From Scortum barcoo (taxonomy: Eukaryota > Chordata > Actinopteri > Centrarchiformes > Terapontidae): a DNA stretch of 64,000 bases. Position numbers and translations under genes: made by a program. Position 1 is the stretch's first letter; the number at the start of each line of letters is the position of its first letter. The stretch is taken from assembly GCA_023238725.1 (NCBI GenBank), contig CM041550.1, forward strand, positions 9,378,440 through 9,442,439, in the 5' to 3' direction. Positions 1 to 10,720 of the stretch are shown one piece after another. The notes under the pieces were generated by a model, which did not search any database, had not been told where the DNA came from, and was given only the letters and a program-made list of their open reading frames with translations.

Positions 1-3000
1 TTATCCTCCACTTGCCCTGTTGCACCTGCCCAATCCGGATAAGATGCTGGATAGGCAGGTGGGCTTTAAAGTAGGTCATGTTCCCCGTTAATGTCTTGCC
101 TCTCTATGCTCTTACTTTAACAGTTGAGCATCAAGCAGGAACTAAAGCTGTCTGAGGCACCAGTCCAGATGAAGAAGGACAAAAAAGGAGTCAAGGACCT
201 GATGCTGTGTCCCAAGAAGAAAAAAAGGAAGCAGCGTTCACCAGCAAAGGTGCAAGTCCGTTTTTCCCCAGAAATCACTTTTTATTTAAGTGACTTGACC
301 CTCATGTGTTTGTGACTTTTCCACAGTGACAGCTGTAAGAATGTAATTAATATTAGTAAATGATTTTTGCATCGTTTGCTGTTGTAGATTCTCAGCATCA
401 ATGATGATGGATCACTCGGCATACAAAGCCCCAAGTGTCACGTCTGTGTTCACTGTAATGCAGCATTCAGAACCAACTACCATCTACAGAGACATGTCTT
501 CATTCATACTGGTATGAAGTCATGTTGTTAAAATGCCATCATATGAATTTGCCATCATATGAATTTGCTTTGACATTAGTGTTGACAGTGGGTGATCTCT
601 CAGTGATAGAGAAAAGATGAACTGTCTTGCAAAAGAGAGGATGTGCTAAATTAAAACATTTCCTTGAACATTATGTGAAATGCAGAATCTATTAAAATTT
701 TTTTTAATATATATGAAATTTCAGGTGAGAAACCATTTCAGTGCAGCCAATGCGATATGCGCTTCATTCAGAAATATCTTCTCCAGAGACACGAGAAAAT
801 CCACACTGGTGAGTGATGAATGAATGGAGTCAGTATGCTCAGAGCTTTTACTTGTCATTTTAGTATAGTGAGTCATCTGTCTTTTTTCCCCCATTTTTTG
901 TCTCTTTGTTTAGGTGAAAAGCCTTTTCGATGTGACGAGTGCGGGATGAGGTTCATTCAGAAGTACCACATGGAGAGACACAAGAGGACTCACAGTGGAG
1001 AGAAGCCCTACCAGTGTGACTACTGTCACCAGGTAACGATGTGAACATAGAGAGTTTAGAGTGGTGTGAATAAAATACAAGCCAAAGTCTCTGCATAGTT
1101 AAAGTAGAAGCAGGTGACTTATTTAAGTGATTTAAAGTTATTTAAATGAGTTTCCGTCATATTTGCTAAAACTGTCAGTATGTCCTGACAGCAGTACATG
1201 AGACAGATGATCTGAAAAAAAATCCTCCAACTCCACCCGCTGCTTTGAGGACAGTTTGACAAGAATCCACAGCGCCCGGGTCAAAAAGAACCAATCAGAG
1301 CAGAGAATATGATGCCGCTTCAATCACTGCAGCTGCGCTCTGCTACACTGCATGAGCTAACTTGGAGTGGACATAATGGAGGACAATAATGAAATACATC
1401 ATCCAAGTCAAGTTTTTTTTTTGTTTGGCTTGAACTGCTCGTCTATCCTCACCTGTGGTTTATCACTACAGTGTCTCTGTTTGCTGGTTTAAAAGAAATT
1501 ATCTTTTTTTGTCCTCTGTCCACAGTACTTCTCCAGAACGGACCGGGTTTTGAAGCACAGACGAATGTGTCACGAGAACAGAGAGAGAAAGGCCAACAAG
1601 GCAGCTGGTAAAGTTGGGCCTTCGCGTGAAGCAGATTCTTTAGGTCTCCCCTTTCTTGCCAAAGAGTGTTCACTGCCCAAGAAGAAGCGCCAGAAATGTG
1701 CAGACAAGAGCGCAGGTGCCTCCGCAGCTGCCCAGACGGACGGGCACACCGTCGCTGTCGTTGAAATGGAGGAGAAAGAGGAGCAGAGACAGGGTAAAAT
1801 TGAAGGTCTACCTCTCTACGCCATGTCCTCCAAAGTCAAACACGAGTATGTGATTGCAGACTACTCTGTGGAACTTCCTGAAGAAACGGCAAGCCAACAC
1901 CAAGAGGGAGAAGTGTCATCAGAGGACTCAACTCCTCCTAAACTAGTTCTGAAGAAAGTCCCCAAGAGGAGTCTGAAACAGTCCAGTGAACAAACTCCTC
2001 CCTGCCTGTCCACATTGTCTTCCTTTGAGGAAAATAATAAGGTCACACAGTACACCTTTGAAATCGTGGACAAGCAAGGTCTTCTGGACGTAGAAAGCAA
2101 CACCGAACTGGTGTCAGTTGAAACTCTCCAAGGGGGACCGACAAAGCCAACAGCCAGCAGCACAAACTACGACGACGCCATGCAGTTTCTCAAGAAAAAG
2201 CGGTACCTTCAGGCCGCGATGGCCAACAACAGCCGGGATTACGGCCTGAATGCGAGCAGCATTTCCTCTCAGACGCCTGTTACGCAAAGTGTCGTGTCGA
2301 CCGTGATTGACGAGACGGTCCCTGCCACCATCCTGGAGCCCCAGCCCATCAACACAGAGATTAAAGCGACACATGACAAGAGTGTGTTGCCAGACGAGGT
2401 TCTTCAGACGCTGTTGGACCATTACTCCAACAAAGCTAACGGGCAATCGGACATTTCCTTCAGCGTGGCCGAGACGGAGGTGACATCAAGCATATCCATC
2501 AATTCCTCCAACGTTTCAGACAGCAGCCCTGTGGAGAGCCTCGGGGCCTCCAGCGCCCAGGCTCAGCCGGCCACAGAGAAGGTGAGCCTCTTGCAAGAAT
2601 ACTCCAAGTTTCTCCAGCAAGCCCTGGAGAGGACCAGCCAGAACGACAGCTACCTGACCAGCCAGAGCCTCAGCTTGGTCTCTGAAAACCCCACCTTAGC
2701 CGGACAGCCTCTGTTCTCCACTGAGAAACAGTTTCCTTCCCCCAGCAGGTTCAAATCAGGGATGAGCTCACCGCTAAGGTCCACTTTAGAGAAACCTCAC
2801 TTTGGATTACTGGTCGGGGACTCCCAGCACTCATTTTCATTTTCAGGTGATGAGACCACCCCTCCCTCCGCAGTGTCCCCAGCTGAGGAGGACTTTCTGG
2901 AGCAGGTCTCGCCCTCCAAAAAGACAGACTCCTCACAAGGCATACTGCAGACTTTTCAAATAAGCTCCTTCGATCAGAACTTCAAATCTCATTTCCAGGC

Positions 3001-3163
3001 TTCGAGATCTGGAACTTCAGCACAGTTTACTGTTGCCAACGGACAGTTAAGTCTTCGAGGACACAGCACAGATTTCTCAGAGTTCCCCTTAGTCCGAGTT
3101 ACTGAGACCAGGTCTCAACTGAACTCCTCCCCTGATGTTTCATCTAGTGAAACTTTTGGCTGA
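1..3163 (+). CDS. znf148: Zinc finger protein 148 (ZBP-89), 3' part, partial at 5' side
   Basis: Krueppel-type C2H2 transcription factor that in mammals binds GC-rich promoter elements in the nucleus. I read exons 1-58 (tentative, partial), 124-249, 388-511, 725-808, 914-1032 and 1526-3163, with GT/AG borders and matching phases; together about 715 aa of the C-terminal part. In order: a Lys/Arg-rich stretch (KKKKRKQRSPAK) ending at 249, then four C2H2 fingers (HVCVHC, FQCSQC, FRCDEC, YQCDYC) joined by TGEKP/SGEKP linkers, the fourth split across the last intron. A long last exon encodes a basic KKKRQK motif, the block STNYDDAMQFLKKKRYLQAA, the block PDEVLQTLLDHYS and an extreme C-terminus ending SETFG. 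These blocks match human ZNF148 as I remember it, rather than ZNF281. The amino-terminal acidic region lies left of the window. Confidence in identity is high; exon 1-58 is the weak point. Confidence 0.93.
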
Positions 3164-6100
3164 AGGGAGGGGGGGCGGGGATTCATTTCTGTTAATAATT
3201 TCAGCAGCACTTTATCTCATGTCTCCTGTTTTGCCAAAACAAGTCCCATTGCAGCTATGTGCTCTTTCTCAAAGCATTTTGTTCGAAAACATATTAATGT
3301 TTTGTTTTGTTTTTTTGTTAAATGCAACCTCAAAGAATGGAAATACTGAAAATTGATCAAATCATAATTAGCATTTCCCCTTTTAAAAAAACAAAAAGAG
3401 AAAGAATTGTAATTGTGCACAGGTCTATTTCTTGCTCCAGAATGTACATCGAGAGATTAAAGCGACCAAAGTGAAATGCAAGAGATGGAGTGAAATACTC
3501 TCTCATACCATTGCCATAGAGTTTACTTTTCTTGTTTTGTCAATCAGTTTGCCTTGCACAAAAAAGATCAAGTTACTCTTGCTGCTTAATGCAACATTTC
3601 CACTTCTTAAACAGTAGGCCCTATTTAAACATGCCTTTTTGCTCTTTACTGTATCTACCTCCCCTCGCTGTTTATCTGGTTAAATTCACTCCTAGAACCT
3701 TTTTATTCCAGCTGTATAACTCCTGTTCAATCGTCCACTGAAACGACACCCCGATCAGATCAAAATATGATGAAGTCACTTTACTGTCACCTTAAAATGG
3801 GTATTTCCACAATTTATGTGGAACGAGCTGATTGTATTTGTCTGATGGATTCTAGAGTATTTCCTATTTAGAGATTAGGTCTGATTGGGTTGATGTCATG
3901 GCAGAAGAAATTATAAGAAATTATAGTTGTCATTCATAAATTATTTAACAATGTGTGGATGAATGTAAAATCCCTTTTGTGGCTAATATTTCTAGGCACT
4001 TACCTTTTCAGAAATGTGACTCAAGTGCAGGATATGCAGGATAGGCTGTGTAATAAAAAGGTTTTAACCTTCCAAAAAAAAAAACAAACAAACAAAAAAA
4101 ATTGTTTATCAGATAGCTGCATACATGTAATGGTTGCAGGATAATTCTTCTTTTCCTTCAGCAGTGAGTTGTAGTGAAATTACTTAAGAGGATTGTGCTT
4201 CACTTTTGCACAGTTTGCACATTTTTCACTACAGGGAATGTAGTACGTGCTTTCACAGTGGAGGAATCGCAGAAGACCTTCACTTAAAAGGCAACTTTTT
4301 GAAAACCCTCGCTTCAGATTTGGGTTGTTTTTGAAATTTCAGATGCTTTCGTCACTTATAAAGTAGCCTGTGCAGCTGCGGGTTTATAGTACTTTGATTG
4401 TTGTTCTTCTTAGAAGATGCACAAGTTTTTCAGAGGCAACAATTTGCTTAGAAGCTCTTGAACTGATGGAAAGTCAAAGTTTTATTAAGGTTATATGATG
4501 AAGGACAGTACAGGTGGAAAGAGGTGCTTGGTTTGTTAGTTTTGCTTCTGTGCCTTTCTTTTTTTTGTATTCCAGCCTTTCCTTTACTCATTCCTGTTTG
4601 TGTGTTTTCTTTCCTCTCTGTCAGTGCTCTGAAGCTACTAATTTCACTTGCACAATAACAGCAAACATATAAGCTATCAACCTATTTGGTAATACGTTGA
4701 GATCTGGGAGTTTCATTTCATCTTGCCCAACGTGTTTTATTATTTTAACAAGATTATCAAACTGTTGTGTGTGTATATGAGTAGACTCATGTCTCAGATA
4801 TCTGTAGTGTTCGATTATCATCTCTTTACCAGAGTTCGGTAGTAAACCATCTGTCCAGGCCAACTGAGTGAGGCCTCTCGTATTCTTCATGGCACTGTTG
4901 GTTGTTTCCTCCCATGTGTACGTCTGTGTGTGATTCATTCATTATTCATTATCTATACCTGCTTTTATCCTGACACACAGGGTTGCAGGGTGTGCTGGAG
5001 CCTATCTCAGCTGTCATTGGGCAAGAGGCGGGGTACACCCTGGACTGGATGCCAGTCAGTCACAGGGCTGACATAGAAAGATAAACAACTCACAACCACT
5101 CACACTCACACCTAGGGGCAATTTAGAGTCACCAATTAACCTAACCTGCATGTCTTTGGATTGTGGGAGGAAGCTGGAGTACCCAGTACCCAGAGAACCC
5201 ACACAGGCACAGGGAGAACATGCAAACTCCACACAGAAAGGCATCAGCTGGTGGGATTGAACCCAGAACCCTCTTGCTGTGAGGCGACAGTGCTAACCAC
5301 TGCACCGCCCTGTGTGTGATGTCTTCGGTGCTAACTGTGTAAAACACTGTTTTTATATGCGCCATCAAATTGGGTTTGAAAAGTTAATGTTAAGCTCCCT
5401 CTTGTTACAAATCTCCTGACAATCAGGGACAGACAAAAATCCTTTATTTTTCCCCCTTTTATCGAACATTCCCACCAGAATGTATAGAAGATATCCGACT
5501 GTAAATACATTTGTACATTTTTCTGTTCTGGAAAGTACTGTTAGATCTTCGTGTCAATAGAGAGAGACAAGTCTTGTGCAAGAGACACTTATTTTATTTT
5601 TTTGTAAGTGGAGGGAAGACACATTCATTAGTTTTCCAGCATTTGTTTCATTCAGCAATGGATCCATTTCACTTTTTGACAAGATGTGGTTCCCTGAGGT
5701 TTGTATATATCTTATCACTGTTTTCACAAGATGATTTACGCTTTTTTTTTCACGTTTTTTTTTCACGTTTTTCTTTTTTTTTTTTTTTTTTACAGTTTAA
5801 TTGATGATTGGTTTTTGTAAGTTAATGCAGTTGATTGTGCATTATGATGGGATTCACTGTATACAGCTGTTAATGAAAAAAATCCCCCAACCACCACCAC
5901 CACCACCGCCGACTGAAACGTTTATTTGGTTTTAAAGTAATACCTCACCTGAAATCTCTGCAGTATCACAGTCTCGTCAGCTGCTGTCAGCTTGAATTCA
6001 GGTCGGTTGAAACAGATTTTGGGTGGAGTATAACTCAAAAATAAGTCCTGCGGTTGACACTTGTGACTCATTTCATCATAGGCAGTTATTGAAAGCACAG

Positions 6101-7250
6101 TGAGGAAAAATCTGCCTCTGTAAATTGTTCATGGAGAAGTTTAAAGCTCAATTAAGCAATTTAAAATGCAAAACTGTTGGTGGAGAGTGATGAATTATAT
6201 GAGCAGTAATATGGTATTTTCTCCTTTTTAAATAACTGTTGTCAGTAACCTGGCCATAAGTGTCCTTGTATAAGCTAGAGAAAAAAAAATATTTGTTTTG
6301 TGTAAAAAGATCTGAATTATGAATTTTTTGATAAAAACTATTTTTGAAACATGTCATTTAAGGCACTGATATGTACAGTACAGTATATCATATGCAATCA
6401 CTATTGCTACCCTCATTTATCTCTGTACAAGTTGTTTGTGTCAAGATCTTTCAAACGCGGTCGGGGAACCTCCTCCTCGAGTCTGACCTTTGACATTTTC
6501 ATACTTTTGAAGGACTTGACGGGGGAAGCTCCGCCGCTTCACTGTAAGGCTGATCTTAAGTTAGACAGTAAGGTTTATTTGCATGGTCTCTAACTTGTTG
6601 GGTCGAGTGAACTTGTTTTATGAATAATGTGCAGCTTTAATTGTAGCTGATTAATTTCAGTCGAGTAACCCATATGATTAGATTATTTGCAATATATTAT
6701 GATTTGTAAACAATCCAATTCAATTGTTGTTTTGATTGTTGTGTGTCATGTCCTTATGAATAAAATAATTCTTCAGTCAAATTTCAGCAACAAAATCCAT
6801 TTTTTGCTCAAATGTGTAGTTGTATCACTTGTTTTTGCATATCCAGAGGTTTATTTCCATTCACATTTTTTAAGATTATTTAGTCTAAAAAAATGTCCCA
6901 AAGTACAACTTGAAGTCTTTAAATGTCATTTTTTGTCAGACTAAAAGCCCGAAACCCAAAGATATTCAAGTTTATAACAATATAAATGATGATATAAAGT
7001 CCATCTCCTTTATTTTCTTTAGTCTTAGTTAAATTACGACTGTAGACTGGCAGAAATACTCACAAAAAAGCCTTCCCTTTCCCAAAATAAACCGCAGTCT
7101 AAACAGCCTTTTTAGCAGTGAATTCCACAAATAAAGAGATAAGGACATCGAGTGTGGTACGTGGCATTTTTCGGCTTTAATCATTAAGTCAACCTTGGCC
7201 AGCAGCAGCAAGGCTTGCCAAAACCAACACAGGATCTTTACGCGGAGCAG
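3164..7250 (+). other. znf148 3' UTR and downstream intergenic DNA
   Basis: AT-rich sequence with no convincing coding exon. Part of it is probably znf148 3' UTR, since the mammalian gene has a very long one. Candidate poly(A) signals AATAAA occur near 4051 and at 6759-6764; which is used cannot be told from sequence. It contains a reverse-oriented SINE at about 4935-5320, A/T homopolymers near 4074-4100 and 5740-5790, and a short (CCA/CCG)n run near 5891-5910. The short open frames here lack codon structure or homology that I recognise. Confidence 0.5.
4935..5320 (-). repeat. tRNA-derived SINE, reverse orientation
   Basis: On the minus strand this begins near 5320 with a GGCGGTGCAGTGGTTAGCAC-type head (box A-like) and a GGGTTCAATCCC box B. 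It continues with a body typical of fish SINEs (TGGAGTTTGCATGTTCTCCC, later CCAAAGACATGCAGGTTAG) and ends at about 4935 in an ATTCATTCATTATTCATT tail. The same family recurs at 15285-15645 on the other strand. It lies in the probable znf148 3' UTR. Family name not assigned. Confidence 0.85.
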
Positions 7251-7275
7251 CAGCACGCCCTGAGAGGTGACCGGA

Positions 7276-7302
7276 GACACACACACACACACACACACAC
7301 AC
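7276..7302. repeat. (AC)n microsatellite
   Basis: Thirteen or so AC units, followed at about 7339-7352 by a short (ATC)n run. It lies just upstream of a possible slc12a8 leader exon. Confidence 0.9.
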
Positions 7303-7490
7303 CTGTCTGAAGGCACCTGCTGACGTCCTCAAACATCATCATCATCATCATCAGGAGGAGCTCACACTGACTGCAGACAGCACGGAGACTCTCAGGAATA
7401 ATGAATCCTTACTTTATTTTCTGATTGTTCCTCTTATTTTTTTTTAATTCTCCCTCCTTCATCATGGACTGATATGGGACTCTGTGAAAG
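7303..7490 (+). promoter_or_regulatory. slc12a8: Possible slc12a8 promoter or 5' UTR exon
   Basis: The slc12a8 start codon sits six bases inside its exon after a good acceptor (CTGCAG before GCAGCC), so a non-coding leader exon must lie upstream. A candidate ends at 7490 with the donor AAAG/GTAGGC. I see no decisive promoter motif, and leader exons cannot be placed reliably without transcripts; low confidence. Confidence 0.25.
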
Positions 7491-8396
7491 GTAGGCTCGG
7501 TTACCTGTTGAGCTTCAACGACACGACAAAGAAACACACAAAAAAGTAATAATATCGCTCATTTTCACACAAAGCTCACAAACAAACACTTATAATTTCT
7601 CTTTATGTTTTTAAAACGTGACATTGTTTCACTCTTCTGTCGGAAAGGTAACTTTTTTGGTAGACAAATGTAGAAAAGTACAATTGTGTTTAATAAAGCT
7701 GCCGCATTGATCGTTGCCTAATTTAAAAGTGAATCTCGGTAGTTCAGAGAAGTTACTGGAAGATATTTCTTACTTTTGGCACAAGCAGACATTAAATTGG
7801 CGAGTTTGATAATTAGGTTTGGCTCGGCGGTGTCTTAACAGGGTGAGTGGCGAGAGTTTGAGGACATAACTACTTTTGAACCACAGAAATATAAAAAAAA
7901 AAATGAGTATAATTACCAAAAAAAAAAAAAAGTTGTTTTACTTTAACTGATAGTGCTTTATATCGAAAAAAAAAGAGTTAAAGCTTGAAAAAAATCTGTT
8001 CACCGCTGTTACTGATGACACCTTGATTCATATCACAGACCATCGACTGTAATATAAAGATGTATAGATGTTTATGAATATTATTTTTGAATAAATCTTC
8101 ATACAGTTTATGGTGTTGACTGATTTAAACTCTCTCTGGTGGCGCGTGCACACCCTTCTGTATCCGGGTGTCCTCGTGCTGCACCTGTTCAGACCCGGAC
8201 AGGTGGGACCAATCAGGGTTGAGCTTTAAATCAACAGAGCCAACTTCCTCCACGGAGAGAAGTACTGCGGTCACTTATTTAATAAATCATTCATTCATTC
8301 AGACTTTATCTTAAAGGTTCAATCTTGAAGTTAAATCAAAATTAAATCTCGAGGAATCACAGACGTCACGTCCTCATTTTCTGTGACATCCAGAAT
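7491..8396. other. Non-coding stretch upstream of the Tc1 element
   Basis: AT-rich with several poly-A runs (7890-7933, 7966-7975). No exon, RNA gene or clear repeat was recognised. If the leader exon above is real, this is slc12a8 intron 1. Confidence 0.4.
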
Positions 8397-8473
8397 TTGA
8401 ATCAGCTTTATTGATCAATCATGTGAACACCTGCAAGGAATCTACAATGCCATATATGTATGTAGACAATATA

Positions 8474-10084
8474 CACTGCTCAAAAAAAATAAAAAATAAA
8501 GGGAACACTTAAACAACATGGTGTAACTCCAAGTCAATCACACTTCTGTGAAATCAAACTGTCCACTTAGGAAGCAACACTGATTGACAATCAATTTCAC
8601 ATGCTGTTGTGCAAATGGAATAGACAACAGGTGGAAATTATAGGCAATTAGCAAGACACCCCCAATAAAGGAGTGGTTCTGCAGGTGGTGACCACAGACC
8701 ACTTCTCAGTTCCTATGCTTTCTGGCTGATGTTTTGGTCACTTTTGAATGCTGGCGGTGCTTTCATTCTAGTGGTAGCATGAGACGGAGTCTACAACCCA
8801 CACAAGTGGCTCAGGTAGTGCAGCTCATCCAGGATGGCACATCAATGCGAGCTGTGGCAAGAAGGTTTGCTGTGTCTGTCAGCGTAGTGTCCAGAGCATG
8901 GAGGCGCTACCAGGAGACAGGCCAGTACATCAGGAGACGTGGAGGAGGCCGTAGGAGGGCAACAACCCAACAACCCAACAGCAGGACCGCTACCTCCGCC
9001 TTTGTGCAAGGAGGAACAGGAGGAGCACTGCCAGAGCCCTGCAAAATGACCTCCAGCAGGCCACAAATGTGCATGTGTCTGCTCAAACAGAACAGAAACA
9101 GACTCCATGAGGGTGGTATGAGGGCCCGACGTCCACAGGTGGGGGTTGTGCTTACAGCCCAACACCTGTGCAGGACGTTTGGCATTTGCCAGAGAACACC
9201 AAGATTGGCAAATTCGCCACTGGCGCCCTGTGCTCTTCACAGATGAAAGCAGGTTCACACTGAGCACATGTGACAGACGTGACAGAGTCTGGAGACGCCG
9301 TGTCTCCACGTGGAGAACGTTCTGCTGACTGCAACATCCTCCAGCAGGACCGGTTTGGCAGTGGGTCAGTAATGGTGTGGAGTGGCATTTCTTTGGGGGG
9401 CCTGCACAGCCCTCCATGTGCTCGCCAGAGGTAGCCTGACTGCCATTAGGTACCGAGATGAGATCCTCAGACCCCTTGTGAGACCATATGCTGGTGCGGT
9501 TGGCCCTGGGTTCCTCCTAATGCAAGACAATGCTAGACCTCATGTGGCTGGAGTGTGTCAGCAGTTCCTGCAAGACGAAGGCATTGATGCTATGGACTGG
9601 CCCGCCCGTTCCCCAGACCTGAATCCAATTGAGCACATCTGGGACATCATGTCTCGCTCCATCCAACCAACGCCACGTTGCACCACAGACTGTCCAGGAG
9701 TTGGCGGATGCTTTAGTCCAGGTCTGGGAGGAGATCCCTCAGGAGACCATCCGCCACCTCATCAGGAGCATGCCCAGGCGTTGTAGGGAGGTCATACAGG
9801 CACGTGGAGGCCACACACACTACTGAGCCTCATTTTGACTTGTTTTAAGGACATTACATCAAAGTTGGATCAGCCTGTAGTGTGTTTTTCCACTTTAATT
9901 TTGAGTGTGACTCCAAATCCAGACCTCCATGGGTTAATAAATTTGATTTCCATTGATAATTTTTGTGTGATTTTGTTGTCAGCACATTCATCTATGTAAA
10001 GAACAAAGTATTTAATAAGAATATTTCATTCATTCAGATCTAGGATGTGTTATTTTAGTGTTCCCTTTATTTTTTTGAGCAGTG
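8474..10084 (+). mobile_element. Tc1/mariner-like DNA transposon, inactive
   Basis: Bounded by inverted repeats: the left end starts CACTGCTCAAAAAAAATAAA and carries GGGAACACT; the right end reads AGTGTTCCCTTTATTT...GAGCAGTG. Each is flanked by TA, the target duplicated by this superfamily. The length of about 1.6 kb is normal for a Tc1-like element with one transposase gene, and the body matches a very common fish Tc1-like family. The left repeat has a small extra AATAAAA-type insertion. The transposase is frameshifted, so this is a fossil copy that could move only with enzyme supplied in trans. Confidence 0.95.
8779..9826 (+). pseudogene. Tc1-like transposase, frameshifted
   Basis: The transposase would start at the ATG at 8779 and end at the TGA at 9824-9826. 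A helix-turn-helix amino-terminal part (TSMRAVARRFAVSVSVVSRA) reads in the first frame, then the frame changes several times: near 8965-9000, 9165, 9300 (where GTCTCCACGTGG looks duplicated) and 9675. Catalytic segments survive in separate frames: LFTDESRF near 9233, LLMQDNARPH near 9520 and RSPDLNPIEHIWD near 9607, the usual D, D and E blocks. No intact protein is possible. Confidence 0.93.
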
Positions 10085-10240
10085 TATATACAATTAAAAC
10101 GAGGACACAATTTGACTTGGGAAAAATAAACAAACTACTATGTACAAGTATTATATAAAAGTGTGTATTTGTGCATATGTATGAGAAAACATAACAGTAA
10201 CATGTAGATAGTGATAATATACAGACAGAAAACAAGAAAA

Positions 10241-10720
10241 CGCATTTAAAACAGTTGCATTCGAGTAGTTTATCATGGTTTTAAATGGGCCTGTAGGTAG
10301 AATTATATTAAATCTTGTTGTGCAGCACAGAAACTAAAACCGTTTTTCTCAAATTCATTGTTTGTACGTGGGACTTCCAGCATTAGCCGAACACTTGAAG
10401 GTGATGAATAATTAGTGTAGGACCAGTTTAATAAAGAAGTAATGTGTGGTGGTAAGTTGCCGTAAATGAATTTAAACCACTACACGCCCCGTCTCAGTGT
10501 TAGAGATGTCCAGCCAGCCTTTTTATACAACCTGTCACCAGGTTTAGAGCTTTAAGAGGGGATGCAGAGGTGTGTGTAGATGATGTCACCATAATCCAGG
10601 ACAAACAGGAAGACAGCCGCTGTAAACGAATTAATAAGCTGTGTTTTTTTTTAAGTTTGCACTCGCCTCGGAGCAAATGGGCTCACCTGTATTTCCAACT
10701 GTTTCCACCTGCAGGCAGCC
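10241..10720. other. slc12a8 upstream or intronic sequence
   Basis: No exon seen. It ends in a pyrimidine-rich tract and acceptor (CTGTTTCCACCTGCAG, 10698-10714) feeding the first coding exon of slc12a8. GATGTCACCATAATCCAGGA near 10582 resembles a fragment of a widespread fish LINE, but this is weak. Confidence 0.35.

Larger units (their letters stand above)
8397..10240. repeat. Older dispersed repeat split by the Tc1-like insertion
   Basis: On the left of the transposon is a CAGCTTTATTGATCAATCAT-type sequence. On the right is a stretch (about 10087-10240) with ACAATTTGACTTGGGAAAAA followed by AT-rich DNA. Both resemble the recurring fish repeat type 'tttattggtcatgt...caatgaaattc' seen again near 39105 and 58700, so the Tc1-like element probably landed in an older copy. 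This rests on pattern memory only. Confidence 0.4.

Noticed and set aside
4935..5320. Genuine tRNA gene at the SINE head
   Set aside because: The box A and B-like parts are embedded in a full-length SINE body with a tail, repeated at 15285; no complete cloverleaf is evident.
8734..9826. Functional transposase gene
   Set aside because: The catalytic blocks lie in different frames separated by small insertions and a short duplication; no single intact frame exists.
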